64,000 nt of DNA from Eretmocerus hayati (Eukaryota; Arthropoda; Insecta; Hymenoptera; Aphelinidae). Shown here one piece after another: positions 10,578-23,892 of the stretch. The stretch spans positions 116,344,838 to 116,408,837 of the forward strand of contig CM056744.1 in NCBI GenBank assembly GCA_029851415.1. Direction: 5' to 3'. Under the pieces are notes generated by a model, which ran no database searches, was not told where the DNA came from, and saw only the letters and a program-made list of their open reading frames with translations. Made by a program: the position numbers and the translations under genes. The stretch's first letter is position 1. Every line of letters starts with the position of its first letter.

Positions 10578-12227
10578 CCTTCACAAACATTTCCTTGAAA
10601 CTCTTTGTTACTTGGTTGATGTGGATCTCTCATTTTTATCTATCTTCATCATTTAAATCATAGGTTTCGCATCATATCCGGAAAAATCGCATGCGATTTC
10701 ATCGATCTATAGGCATATAGAATATTCTATTAGCTTACCCTTAAAATTTTTGAAAATTCCGTCTACAATATATTTTCCAGAATTCAAATCAAATTTTCGA
10801 AAATTGGCGCATAAATTGGAAACGATTCAATAAAGTGAGCTGTAAATTCTCCCAGCACATCTTTGGGTGGTTACCTGCCACATATATGAATTTCCCATCG
10901 ATCCTTCCTAAATTCATTTATGTTGTGGATCATCACCCGAGCAGAGAGCGTAAACGAACAAAAACGACACATAAACTAACACATGAACTGCATCCGCAAA
11001 CAACAATTATTTTACCACCGATCACGTCCCAGAAAAAAATGTTATCTGAAATCAAAGGATTCTTCCAAGGGAAACGAAATGGTAGAAATTGATAGTCTGC
11101 GGTAGAAGATTTCAGAACAAATAACTGATTCTAGAAAGAAATTTATAGACTATTCCTCCATAAATTCAAATCTCCAAGAATGTCTCCCAAACAATTACTC
11201 ACAAACATGTTTCGTAAGTCACTACAGTCTCTGATTCTTGGTCAAACTTTTGTTCTGAAATTTCGTAAATTATTCAAAAATTCGAGTGGTTTAGTATCAA
11301 CATATGTGAATATTTCGCTTAGAGAAAGTATCCCTCTAAACTCGTTCAGCAGTGTTTTCTATCGAAATTGAAGCGATAATAGTGAAAATCATGGATATTC
11401 AATTTTGATATCTTTATTTTCACTCTGGATTTCTCATCCAGACGGCACCCATGGACTTGTATTAGTTAAATGTGAGGCTCGATCAGTGCATCTGCGTACA
11501 GATACGTTTGGCAATCAGGTTGGATGGTAGTTTGATCAGTGTTTCTTCAGACGCGCATGCAATTCTCGTAATTCTGTTCAGAGATCTCTTGTGATGACCA
11601 TACAGATACTCTCAAGCATTCTAATGACCACCATGACAAGGAAAAGAAACACAAGAACATTACAATCCTTGGCCTATGTTTCGGGGAAACGCAAAACCAG
11701 GCCTACCTCTTATGATTTCATTAGAGGTCTTCTATAATTCGATTTCATACTTTATTGATCGTTTGGAATCGTAAGAAAATCCTGATTCAATATTCCAATA
11801 TGATTTCACATGAAACAGAATTAGAATTCATATACCAGATTCAATGAAGCTTATCTGTGCACATGTGGATATTGAATGAACGTTCTACTTTCATAACATA
11901 ATTCCAAAGTTCATTTAGGATTGCCAAAATTTCCTTCGTGTCAGCGTAAACTCGAGCGGAAGTCGATGATTTATCATAGCTAACCTATCTATATTGAAAT
12001 GATAAATTTATCGAGTCAATATGGAACCGCCCATCCTGTGTTAAACTCAATAAAGAAAGGAGCATTGAGATTTATTGATTCTTGGATATATCTAAGACAG
12101 AATATCGTTCAAATTTGGGGTTAAAACTCGGTTTCTCATGATTCCTACGGTTTTGAAGATACAAGTCTTCACTTGCGCGGTTTCAAGTGTTTCGGGATAC
12201 GGTTCCATTTCGGTACTCTGATTTGAG
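10578..12227. other. Intergenic, upstream of protease copy 2
   Basis: AT-rich sequence without recognisable genes or strong repeats. Its last few hundred bases should contain the promoter of the protease gene that starts at 12228. I could not identify a convincing TATA box or initiator there. Confidence 0.4.
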
Positions 12228-15200
12228 ATGAGGGAGGTCATCTTGTTGATTGTGCTTCCTTACCTGATAATTTCCGTATGTCAAGGTACGTACATTTTCT
12301 GTGCACATCACTCCCAGAGTGATGGATTGAGAATCTTGATTAACAAAAATCTAAAACTTGACACGATCCCTCACTCAAATTGTTCAGACAGTCCCCTTTG
12401 AAATTCCAAAAATCAAGACAAATAGGAAATATACTTACAGCTTTCTCTGTTGATACATTCTCAAAATTTTTTCGAAGTTATTTGTTGAGACCTACTTACA
12501 GTTCTTAATTGGTCCCGAACCATCGAAAACGTTGAGAAAAGTACCTACGAGAATTAACATCAGCGCTGGTAGATTGAATTCTAGCTCTCCACGTTGAAGG
12601 CCAGGATTTTTTCCACTGCGGTGGCTTAGAAAACGCCGAGAACATTCATTTATGGAGTAGAATCTTTCTTCTCTTGAGTTAGAACTTCATCGCATAAACG
12701 TCATTCAATTTGTAGATGCTGATTAAAGGCCAGGACTGATCCTTTGAAGGAAAGGTCGATAGAGTTTGATTCAATTTCATATTTCAATTTTCTCTTCTCC
12801 CAGTCCCTACACTTCAATGCTCACCAGGAGAAGCCATCACATCCGGATCACGGATTCGGCTCAAACGCTGGGAATAGTCTCCTTTTGGTGCCAAAAGATG
12901 AAAGCCAAAACTATAGACCCTAACGCTCAAAAGTTTCCGAGCTACAGCCTATGACATTAGCATTGTCCATGTAGGCCCATGTTAAAAATCGCCCATATAG
13001 GTATACCTACAATGCTAATGTCCTCGGCTGTCACTCGGAAACGCTTGAGCGTTAGGGTCTATAATTTTGAGTTTCATTTTTTGGTGCTGGAAGAGGATTA
13101 TTTGCAAAGTTTCAGCCAAATCCGTGATCTAGATGTGATGACCTCTCCTGGTCAGTTCTCTCGTGAGCCGACGGACTTCTCATGTCATCAGAATCTTTCT
13201 CGAATTCCCTGGATCTTTTTTTGTGTAGATCGTGTCAGTTTGCAAATTCGTGATGCTTAATAGACTAAATACTGTAAATATCTTGAATTCGAATATTGAA
13301 TAGAATGTAAAGTCATTATGCTGACGAATGAAGACATTATTGTTTTGCAGGCATTCCAAATGATCTTAAGAGCTGTGAGTTGGGGTCTGGTGGATTAGGC
13401 TTCTGCCAACTGCGTGAAGATTGTAAGAACTATTCACACAACGCACAGTACGATAGAACAAGATCAGATGAAGATGTCTATGATAAAAGAGTGTGCAGTG
13501 GTGCCCATGAAATTTGTTGTCCTCGTGAAGAGGGTTCAAATATCACGAGTGCATCTGACACATCAGATGCGATCATTAAGGAACCCGCCAAGACCTTGTA
13601 CAAGACAACATCTGATCTGAGAAAGATGGATGGAACGAGCTCTAGGAGTACAAGAGCAACGGAGGCTAACCCCGATTCAATTGACCCCGAAACCCTGTTA
13701 CCCCTCACATGCGGACTGAATTCTATTGAATATGTAGGATTCGTCGTTGGCGGTTTCAAGACTGACCCATTCGCGTACCCCTGGATGGCTGCATTGGAGT
13801 ATCAAACTCGTAAGTATCTCATCATTTCAGCCGATATTTCACAAATCTCATTATTTTCTCATTCGAGATACAAGTTTTGTCGTAACTAATATCTACTCGA
13901 ATATCTATTTACTAATGTTATTGAATCCTTGGAGAAGGATGAAATGTATGAATGACTATCTATAATATTTTTCCGACTAGCGTGGAAAAAGTTCCCATCA
14001 GATCATCAAATTGTCAGCGGCACGGTGTTCACAATGTCGTTACCTACAGAATTCGAGTAATGTCTCAGCTTTTCCTCAGCTCTCGGTAACACCCGCGCGA
14101 GGCTCCAGCGTCCAAGTGAATTCCGTCATTAAGACACGAAAAAATACTAAATTTTAGTGAAAATAATAGTCGTTTCTATGGTATTTTTCAAACGGTATGT
14201 TGGTGACCTCATTTTCGAGGGAAAAATTCTCGAGAAATCGAGGTTTACGTTGGCGTCTTATGGACGTGAACCCTCAAGCGAGCCTTGTATGTGTTAGATC
14301 TCGCTAATTCCCCGTGTTTGCTACCTACAAAACTAAAGCAGTGTAAGTCAAGTATTGCTGATGACATTAATGTACAGTAGTTGATAGGTTGCCGACCAAA
14401 TATGTGCAAAAAGTCGAGTGAAAGTAAAAAAATGTAGCATTTTGACGCGCCACGGCGTTGAGCAGCGATGCGACGCGCAGTGGCTCGTATTGACTCTGGT
14501 ATTCATAGTCGTTTCTAAACCGGGGGTTAGAGTTTGATCCGCGGTTTAGGCGCTGTAGTCGTCGTGGCCAGATTATGAATTTGAGTATTTGGTGTTCTGC
14601 TGCCTGGTATGATGCAGAGACTTTAGTTCATTTATTGGCCGCACCGACTACAGCGCTTAAACCGAGGATCAAACTCTAACCCTCGGTTTAGAACTGACTA
14701 TGAATACCAGAGTAAGAGTATACCTATATCTAGCGTCTAGCGACTATGGAAATTGCAAAAATTCTGTTCACAGTGCAGAATACTTCATTGCGAGAACTAG
14801 ATTTCAGAGAGAAATTCGGGAACAAGAGAATACAATGTAATAGAAAATGTATAATTTTGATTCTTTCTAATAAGCACTACAACCAGAAAGTGGCATGAAA
14901 CCACAAACAATTGCAGAAAAAATGAGATTATACTATTCTGTTCAACAAATATCCATTCATTCGATAAAAATACTCACAAATTTGTTATTTTACGTCCTAA
15001 ACTAGCCAAAGGGAGTGCAATAGGATGTGGCGGATCACTGATCACAGCTCAACATGTGCTGACTGCTGCTCACTGCCTCACTCCGGGATACCCACCTACA
15101 TGGATTTTGCGCTCGGTGAGATTAGGGGACTGGAACATTAGTTCGGAGATTGACTGCGAGGATCCATATTTGAAGCAAAGCTGCAGACCACGCCACATTG

Positions 15201-15841
15201 ACGTACCTGTTGTAATGCAAATCAAGCACGAGTCTTACAATTTAGACCCCAAAGCTCGTCTGACCAATGATATCGCTCTATTAAAACTTGGTCAAACTGT
15301 CAAGTTCACCAAAGAAATTAAACCAATATGCCTCCCTATAAAACCAGATTTACCCGAATACATGACTGTCATTGGTTGGGGTAGAACTGAGTTAGGTGTA
15401 CAGTCTCAAGTTTTATTGGAAGCTGATATACCACTTGCTGATAAGCAGAAATGCGAATCGATTTATCAAGTCTACGGATTTGGTAAGCTTGGACCGACAC
15501 AGATTTGTGCCGGAGGTAAGCCAGATATAGACTCGTGCTCGGGTGATTCGGGTGGTCCGCTCATGGCAGACATTAAAGAAAAATTGGATGTAAGAGAGAA
15601 ATCTCGCACAGCTGTTGTGGGTGTTGTCTCGTTTGGAAGTAAGAGTTGCGGTGTACGGGGATTTCCTGGCATTTACACTAAAGTCTACGATTATATCCCC
15701 TGGATTCTGGATAAAATTCGTGCCAGTAGTGATGTGAGTGCAAAGTCTGATAACGCACGTTCTGTCACTAAACAAGATCGCGTGAGAAACCCGAACCCCC
15801 CTGTCGAAACTGAAAGCTTGAGATTAATTTTTCCAAATTAA
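12228..15841 (+). CDS. CLIP-domain trypsin-like serine protease, copy 2 (complete)
   Basis: Three exons join in phase: 12228-12285 (donor GTACGT), 13351-13809 (acceptor TTTGCAG, donor GTAAGT) and 15006-15841 (acceptor AACTAG). They encode 450 residues. The start was chosen because ATG 12228 gives a clean signal peptide, MREVILLIVLPYLIISVCQ. A clip domain follows with six cysteines at about 28, 38, 44, 68, 75 and 76. Next come a Ser/Thr-rich linker, the interchain Cys at 140 and VVGG at 151. The catalytic triad is His195, Asp261 and Ser354 (GDSGGPL), with Asp348 at position 189, so trypsin-like specificity is expected. The residue before VVGG is Phe, not Arg/Lys, which is unusual for zymogen activation. 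About 30 C-terminal residues follow the protease fold. Secretion and haemolymph cascade or venom use are inferred from the family. Intron 1 holds a fold-back repeat and intron 2 a MITE. Confidence 0.9.
12822..13152. repeat. Inverted repeat in intron 1 of protease copy 2
   Basis: Arms of about 130 bases: 12822-12955 and, reversed, 13032-13152. They share the words ACCAGGAG, CATCACATC, GATCACGGATT and TAGACCCTAACGCTCAA in order. The arms have diverged by roughly one base in five. Open frames inside the arms are not genes. It is probably an old fold-back or MITE insertion. Confidence 0.65.
14493..14713. mobile_element. MITE in intron 2 of protease copy 2
   Basis: A 221-base element with inverted arms beginning ACTCTGGTATTCATAGTC and ending with the reverse complement. 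The arms match closely for about 75 bases around a loop near 14610. The paralogue's intron 2 (1461-2370) shows no counterpart, so insertion came after the gene duplication or was lost from the other copy. Confidence 0.75.
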
Positions 15842-17671
15842 AGAATGAACGATACTCGAGAGACTGATATGCTTGAGTTCGGCGATGGCAAGTTCTTTGG
15901 TAGCATCGAAGTGACTGAAGAACCATAACGAAATGAGTTTTTAACATTGTTAACACTCTAAATATACAATTACGCAGTATCCAACCTGACGATAACTTCG
16001 GTATCTTCTTCTGAGCTAAAACAAAACCAGAGAAATTGCTAAGTGGTACGATCGTGATCGGAATGAAGTTCATGAAAGAGTCCTTCTCTCTGTAATTCTG
16101 AAGTTCAGATTAGTGAATTTTGTGAGGTTTGACTGGTTCATCTTCATGTTATTGTTGTGTTCCGATCAATTTTTATGAATTTATTTGAGGAGTTTTCGGA
16201 AGGTTCGAGGAAGAATGTGTTTTCCATATTTGTACATGTAACAATTGTATTGGAGATCTTTATGCGCAAGATGAACACGATGGATTGCCTTATTCTGGTT
16301 AGCAAGTTTTGAACTCGATGGAAAAATATCTGTTGAGAATGGTTGTAAATCTAAATAAAACTCAAGCCTTCTTGAAATATAGATTCATATTTGATTCGAC
16401 TTCACTTATTCTTAGTTCTCCGGATGCATCAATCAGGAATTTTAAAAGATGAAAACAATTGAAAACGAATCCGCAAAGGCTAAATTCAGACGGAAAAAAT
16501 ATCACATTGTGTTCAGGTAAAACACTTAGTCAACAGCTCTTGCAAAGAATCTCGCTTGTCTGGACAATCATGGAGGCATAATTGTTGCGGTTTGAGAATC
16601 AAGTGAAAAACACTGTTCATTCAAAAATTCTTTTGCATTGTATTTCCACCTCTTCTAACAAACATGTACATATTGTACATGGCATCTTGCTTCCATCACA
16701 CTGGGAAATGAAAAATCCAACTCATTTGCGAAATCAACTACATTTTTTCACGAAATCATCGCGCAAACCATGATAGCATATGCAAACATCCCACTAAGAA
16801 ACAATAGCGAATCTTTTGTCCCTTTTCAGACCTGACATAGAGAATATCACATCCAACAAACAGGTAAACCTACAGTACAATTACGAGGACACAGAAGTCA
16901 AGAACAACGACGCGACATGAAGCAAACAACGAATAATCCAGCGTCGGGTGGTGGCGAACCGCGAAATCCGTCTGCTCTCACCCTCTTTGTGTCCCTATAC
17001 TACACTTCCAACGTTATAATTGAATAAATATTCATTAGTATAATTGGGCGGCAAGCCCAGGCGCATTTGTTCGTCTGCTACATCCGCCATCACAGGTTAA
17101 CTTGAACTTCGTGGTTTACGGGGTTCCCTGATAGCCGATATTTTGCTAGCTATGGGATGGAGTTGGTCAACTATAACCAATGTAGATGTGGTAGTGGTTG
17201 GCGAGCGATTTAGATATATACTCATGTACATGGTGTGGTTGAAAAAGGAAAGGTGAGAGAGTTCTATATCTGTGTAAAAGGGATTATTGACGTTGTATGT
17301 GGGTATTGAGGTTATGTCTGAAATCCCTATTGGGCTATATACGCGGACTTGGGTTTGCTCGTTGAGAGTTGTTGAACAGTTTGAATTCATGGATCTTGTT
17401 TTATATCAAATTTCAATAGTTTGTCCAGTGCCAAATCCCTTTGTTCATGATGAATAGATTTCTGAGCCGGCGGAGTGAGCCATTATTTGAACAACTTCGC
17501 TGTAGACTACTGCATGCACACTATTGAAGCTGAATGGATAGAATTCGCATGGTGTTAGTTCCATGCAAATAGTCACAATTATTTTCAGTGATCATTGCTA
17601 AATTTACGTTTGATAACAATATTTGATTGATTACAAAACCGATGACATGCAACGACCTCACTCACTACCAG
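15842..17671. other. 3' flank of protease copy 2 and intergenic DNA
   Basis: After the stop codon, an AATAAA occurs at about 16353 (CTAAATAAAACTC), a possible poly(A) signal. Beyond it is AT-rich sequence with only short open frames. No gene or well-bounded transposon was recognised. Confidence 0.4.
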
Positions 17672-17815
17672 GTACACTCAGGAGGAAGGTGAACTGCAGT
17701 GCACCGAGATCTACTGTCTCCACTCGCACTCATGGGTAAGGGGGCCATAACCCTCTAAGAGCGAGTGAGACAGTAGATATCGATGCACTGCAGTCCACCT
17801 TCCTGCCCAGTGTAC
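17672..17815. mobile_element. Palindromic MITE-like element
   Basis: A 144-base palindrome. The left arm runs TACACT...GAGGAAGGTG..ACTGCAGTGCA..GAT..CTACTGTCTC, and the right arm repeats this in reverse complement, ending AGTGTA. The loop lies around 17735-17755. No coding sequence. Confidence 0.7.
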
Positions 17816-18209
17816 ATTGATTTTGATCATAACTATCGCATAATATGATTGGCTACCTATGAATATTCTCTCTGATGAAATTTAATCCCAATTCTTTTCG
17901 AGACCTAAGAAGTCTCTGGTTGAGACTCTGGTAGAAGTTCCTTGCAGAAATTCTCACAATAACTGTATCAATTGCAGCTCTATAGTGTCCCGAACCAGAT
18001 ACAAATTCTATATATGTTAGAAACTGTAGAACTCTTGATGAAGACACGTGTAAGACTAATTCGATGTATCACTCGGGGATTGCTAAACTTAGGCCTACAT
18101 GCTCTGAGAATCCGTGAAACTCAGGAATTTCATTTATTCAGATCATCGGCAAAGCTACGCTCTGTAAGTTATTATATATTTTTTGTAGGGTTTGAAACAA
18201 GCTTTGGAA

Positions 18210-18545
18210 TGAGCTAAGATAAGTTGGGGAATATTGAGATGGGCCAGAGTAGTCAAGTGAACCAGAGTTTTCGAGGAAACGGTTCAATAGGGGCAACTTG
18301 GGTACTTTCCTAAGGTAACTGTATCCAACTCGCCCCCATTGAGCATTTTTTTCAAGAACTCTGGCTTACTTCACTACTCTGGTCCATCTCAATATTTTCA
18401 ACGTACCTTAGCTTAAAAAGAAGTTTTGAAATGAGCTAAGATCAAGACTAAGATACGTTGGAAAATATTGAGATGGCCCAGAGTAGTGGAGTGAACCTGA
18501 TTTCTTGAAAAAATGACTCACTGGGGGCAAATTGGGAGCTTTCAC
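18210..18545. repeat. Inverted repeat plus extra direct arm
   Basis: A GAGCTAAGAT...ATATTGAGATGG...CAGAGTAGT...GTGAACC block at 18210-18275 recurs in reverse complement up to about 18416. It then recurs in direct orientation at 18431-18545, so three arms of one family stand side by side. A partial relative (CATCTCAATAATTTTTAACGTACTTCAGCTC) is at about 33210-33243. Non-coding. Confidence 0.6.
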
Positions 18546-19505
18546 CCTAATCTCCATGATTTAGCTAGTACACTCCATCTTTCTGCCCTGAAATAGTCCA
18601 TTGAGGGCCGATTATCCCATTCGTTGATTGAAATAAGAAATGAGATGAAAAAATAAAATACGGTGACATTTTTTAAGAACCTATTGGACATTTGTCGGAG
18701 CAGATGATAAGAAACTCAAAGATGTCAAATATTTGAATGATTCAGTTCCGCGTGGGAACCAGCTAGAAAAGTGGAGGAAGCACGGGTCACGTATCATTAG
18801 CTAAAATCTTGAATAGTTCTCTATGGGTGTTGAAATATGATTTTTTGAATCCTCAGAATCTAAAGTTCAAGGACTTTGTAAACCTTAATATCGTCAGCAC
18901 TGTCCATCCGCGTCTCTTGGTAAAAATCACGTATGTATTAAGAAGCTCTCACGGGCGCAAATTGATGCTCTTACGTACCACAATGAGAGAAAATTAGTTT
19001 CAAAATCTCAATTCAAGCATCTGAGATTACCGTTACATCTCGAGAGCCATTCGTCGAAACAATTTCCAGAATCATGCACGTGTTTCAAACTTATTCTATT
19101 TAGCAGGGATTCGCTCTATTTGTACAATAACAATAATTATTTCGGACAACATGGACAATTTTACACATTTAAGTCGACCTTCGCGTGCAAAGAAGTTAGA
19201 AAATTCTTATCGAAATAAAGCGGATGTTACTCATGATCGGTGATTACAAACAAATTAGATTCGATGCAGAACATCAGTTCATTAGAATATGCAACTGGTA
19301 GCTGATCTCAAGTTTTGTATTGTAAAATTTGATACGAGATGATGATATCGTTACATTGTTAGTGAATGTAGACTTTTTAAATTGTTCGACACCTACAATG
19401 ATCACACTCTTGTGTGGTTTTGTGAGAAAACGAATAAATACTGTTGTGTGTGAGCTGGCTTATACAAAGTTTCTGATTCCTCTGCTAGAACTTGACTTTA
19501 CGATT

Positions 19506-21947
19506 ATGAAGATCTTCCTTCTACTGACACTGTTTGCAGCTGTATTTGCAGTCTACGCTGTGGAGGTGAGTTTTTACAGAATTTTCATACTCACACGATT
19601 GTACTGTGACATTGAGTAAGATATCAACCCGTAAAATGAATCCAATGAAAGCAATACCTCTTCCAAATAATAATACAAGTCCCGTAACACGTTTACTGCG
19701 AGGATGATTTAGCAATTCCGGTCTGAATTGCGAGAGGAGGCAAATGTGAATTTCAGTGCACTCATAAAAGTCACATTCATCAATTCATTATTTGATCAGC
19801 TCAACATCTGCGTTAGTAGTTCCGTGGGAATTTGAAATAACGTGCGCCTGCTTGTGCCAACCCTTAAAACGCTTGGAAAAAGATCTCACATGTCGGTTGT
19901 GAATTCGATGCTGTTCTCTACGACGCAATTATTAATTTCTCGATCCAGGATTGCCCAAAAAAATTATCAACTAAGAAGGGGGCAAAATGTCAGTTCCGTG
20001 TCCTGTAGTTTTTTCTGGACATTTTGAGTCTGAAACGCCCCGGCGGGATCAAGACTAGCAAACCTTTTGAATAAAAAAATATTGAGCACCAAATCCAAGT
20101 GATAAAAGAGCCCAAAGACCACTTGATGTGTCTATGGCGAGGAAATTTTGTCGCGCAAATTAGACAAAAATTTTACGCTCTCAGTTTTCCTCGGTCAAAG
20201 TGAATTTTCCTCATCCCATCAGGTTTTTCCGCACTACTTCTTTCCTTATAGCAAATCGTCAGTCCAAACTCTTCCATGCCCTAATTTATCGAAAAAATTG
20301 ATTCTTCTACTTCGCGGAGTACTTTTTCGCCAAAATCTACTTTTGCTAAATTTTTATGTCAAGTCCGTGTGGCGCTAGAGCAACTCTTGAAAGCGAGATT
20401 ATGGAGGTTCTAGTCAGTTCATTCCAAAGTATCTGATGGCCAAATAGTGGTCGCAAAGCTTCAAGACTGTAGCTCCAAACTGTAAGATCGCGAGATTAAT
20501 TTTAGTGGAAAATGTCAGGGTTCCGTGTGCTGATCAGAATGTCAGGTTCCTTGTCATACTACCGCGTTATCCGTGTTATATCTATGGTATCGATGAGCTT
20601 TTTATATCCGTGCGCGAGCTAATTCGTACTCTTCATGTTCCAAGAGTATGAAAAATATATTTTAGAATCTTCGCGAGTGAGATTTAGGGTTGGCACATTT
20701 CTGACCGCCCAATATCGAGATATCCACGGAACTACTCACATGCAGTGTTTCAAGGGTTTTAGAGGGCCCCCAAGATTTTTTCTAACGCTGAGAATATTTA
20801 TGAGGTGATTAGTGTCATCGGCCGGATTATCAATCCTAATCTATTAGCCCCCTGCGCTACCATATTTGCGCTTCTATCAGAAAATAATATAATTATTAAT
20901 ATTATGACCGGTAATTCAGTTTGCTTCAAATGTTATGGACTGCAGAATTTAATTTTGGACTGACGAGTTCATCAGATCAGAGAATTACAGGCCCAATTTA
21001 TTGCATCTTTGCTTTGATTCAGATGTTGAGAGTTCTATAGTTCTATTTAATTCAGGAAAGTGAGAATACGACAGAAAACAGAGGAGAGGATACGCGTTTT
21101 TCAATTTAACTAAAAAATTTTTTCGCACGTGAATCCAGGATAACATCCAACTTGTACTAGATATTTTTCAACTCGTCCCAATTCATTCTGTACGCCTTTC
21201 AATAAGCTTTCAAACGATCAAGATATGGGGAATGCGGAGTTTGTAGTGCGAAATCAAACTTTTAGATTTTTATGGTTTGATTTCGTGTGATTGGTAAAAA
21301 AACTTTGAAAAAATGGAAATTGTGCAAAAACTCTTTGAGAATTGAATTTAATACCGTACTGCGGCAGATCCTCACTTCAAGAGGCAATATTATCTATCCA
21401 ATTATTCGCTAGAAAACGACGGCACCCTCGAGGAAGTATCACTGGTTCTTTGACCTCATCGGACCTAGGCCGATGGCTGATTGAATCAGCTATTGGCAGT
21501 ATTTTATGCTGATTTGGCCAGCGAGAATCTGTTTATTTTTGCTGAAAAAGCCAGCGATTATAAGCTGATTTACAGCTATTCTAGCTGATTCATGTTGAAA
21601 GAGTAAACCTATGATACTCGATCCTATAGCTTCAAGAGCAGTGCAGAAAATCAACGACCGGAACTAATCCAACTTTAGCGGAATATTGAATTTGAAAGTG
21701 ACCAAAAGGTGCCAGGATCTCTTGTAAACCATGCCTACAGAATATTCCACGACTCTGTGTGGGATGCAACCCCTAGTCAACAATTTAAGCTTTAAAATCT
21801 CCTCCTCATGATTCAATGCATTCTTTACTATTTCAGGCAAGTCCCCAGGGTATGTCAAGGCCTCCTGCAGGAATGCCAGGGCCTCCTCCGGGAATGCCAG
21901 GACCTCCTCCAGGAATGCCGACCACTCCGGAAATGCCCTCTGAGTGA
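19506..21947 (+). CDS. Small secreted Gly-Met-Pro-Pro repeat peptide, two exons
   Basis: Exon 1 (19506-19565) encodes MKIFLLLTLFAAVFAVYAVE, a textbook signal peptide, and ends at a GTGAGT donor. Exon 2 (21837-21947) begins after a pyrimidine-rich acceptor ending TTTCAG. It joins in phase 0 and encodes 36 residues ending at TGA. These contain three tandem Gly-Met-Pro-(Gly)-Pro-Pro units (GMPGPPP) and a PTTPEMPSE tail. The mature peptide would be about 36-38 residues, without cysteines, rich in Pro, Gly and Met. A poly(A) signal AATAAA lies at 22214-22219. The function is unknown. Proline-rich secreted peptides include antimicrobial, structural and signalling types, and nothing here decides between them. 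The alternative frame through exon 2 is longer but lacks a signal peptide. The 2.27-kb intron is otherwise featureless. Confidence 0.7.
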
Positions 21948-22213
21948 GACGGTGCTGGAAAAGGTTGGAAAATCTGGTTCCACTCCTCATCGATGTCCTC
22001 CTGAATCACTTAGCCCCTCTAAAAAATGGTTGTCCATACTGCTCGAATCCGTCTTTCCCAATATCCAACTCTGGATCTACAACATTGCAAGGGAACGCAT
22101 CCCACCGATCACAATGTTGAGAGAAGTATGAATCAACAACCTACAAAGTGATTAAGTTCTTATCTGACGTTTTTCCCCCACGAATTAATGTACACCACGT
22201 ATGATATCAGGAG

Positions 22214-22219
22214 AATAAA
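22214..22219 (+). terminator. Poly(A) signal for the secreted peptide gene
   Basis: AATAAA about 270 bases downstream of the TGA at 21945. It is the first such hexamer I noticed on this strand after the coding region. Canonical, but not proven. Confidence 0.4.
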
Positions 22220-23892
22220 ATTCACGCAAGCTCAGATGGAAGTGCTGTGATACTTGTTGTTATGGTTGAACATCGGATGAATATAGTAAGATCTATCCCA
22301 GGCTAGTATGTCCGGGGCATATTTAGCCCAATATAGTACAGCGTACCCGCTGCTCGGGTTGCGCATGCCTATTTCATGCCCAGAACTGATGGGTCTTCGA
22401 GCTGAACGCGAGCCTGACCCTAGCCTGAAAAGACGAGCTTGCGAGTTGCATACTGCCTTCGCGCGATTCTGCAAATTTCCACCACAAAAATCATGCCATT
22501 AAGCATTCCTTGGCTCAGAAATTGTCACGCCAGAATTGAAGATGTATCCTTCAACCTTTCGACTTTCGGCATCAAAGAGTGAAACAATGACAGAACTTCA
22601 GGTATATGCCTGAGACTCTCTGGTTACCGTCTTTGACGGCTCATAAACGGGGATTACTTGTAGACAAGAGCAGAAGTAACGCTCCCAGGGCCAAAATTAT
22701 AATGTACTGGGAGCTCGGCTGAAAATCTCATGATATTCCAATCCATTCTTCACGAAATAGGGTCTGCATAGCCACCATTTGAACGGATGGTACTCCTGAA
22801 CGCGTAATAGCCTGATTGATGGAGAGAGATTGCTATGATATCTTGAAGGTAAATCCACATGTTTACAGTGCTCAGAAGTAGATATTTGACTTACTACAGA
22901 ATGTATTCCCAGGAAAAAGCTGTGCGAACATACATGTTGTATAGACGATTTTTCTCCGTCTCATTTGATTCTCCGCCTGCTCCACTAAAGCGCAAAAGTC
23001 GAAAATCCCAATTTCTTCGTCTTTACATGAAGAGTAAGATGATTCTCTTGCAGAGTGCTTTTGGATTATGCTCCACAAAGTGTGGCATCTAAGGTGGCAC
23101 ATCAATTTTTTTCCAAAATTCTGGAACACTGATTTTAAACGTTTTACGGCTGAGCACAGCGAGACACACCTCTCTTCAGTTGAAAATCATAACTCTTGAT
23201 CATTGGAAACAATTCTGAGGATTCGCAGAACTTTCTCTGGATCGCCCCACTCGGAAGAACTTGACGAATTCCCAAGAGCCCGATGCTGCGACGAGTAGAG
23301 TTTTAAATTTCTGGTTGTTTTCCCGCACATATTAATAAAATGCAGTACCCACCCATATTTACCAATCGATCTCAAAGTTGTTGAGCACTTTCGGGACATA
23401 CAAACGAAGATAATTTGACAGATTGAAACTGAAGAAGACCCCGCAGCTCGTTTGGTCAACGTGTGAAGGCAGAAGTTAGAAATTTCAGAGATTTGCTTTG
23501 TATGTGATGAATGTGCTGTGTTGTAGTAATGAGATGTACCAAAGAAGAAAGCTCTAAATCCATATCAAATTCCTGTTAGAATTGTGACTGGAAAACGATC
23601 AGAGAAGCACGGATTTTGAATGTGAGCTGTTTTGCATGTTGCAATTTAATTTTTCTTGGGAAGAACGTGAGGAAACTCAAACAACACTCAGGAAAATCGT
23701 GTGACTTGACCGAGCAAAACATTCTGCTCAGAAAACTCGGGTTAAACTCATAGTTGGGTGGAGGGCCGAATCATTAGGGAAACCCTGATGAAATTTGAAC
23801 AAGAGCCTCACTTTTTCCACAGCTTTGGTATGACTCAACCGTAGTTTCTTCTAGTTAATTTTCACCGTGATTGTCTCATGGAATTTCTCGCC
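22220..23892. other. Intergenic, no gene recognised
   Basis: AT-rich sequence with scattered short open frames on both strands and no recognisable domain, signal peptide exon or clear repeat boundary. Confidence 0.4.

Noticed and set aside
21808..22131. A 107-codon frame overlapping exon 2 of the secreted peptide gene
   Set aside because: It reads the GMPGPPP repeat out of frame, has no signal peptide and crosses the acceptor site. The spliced frame is better supported.
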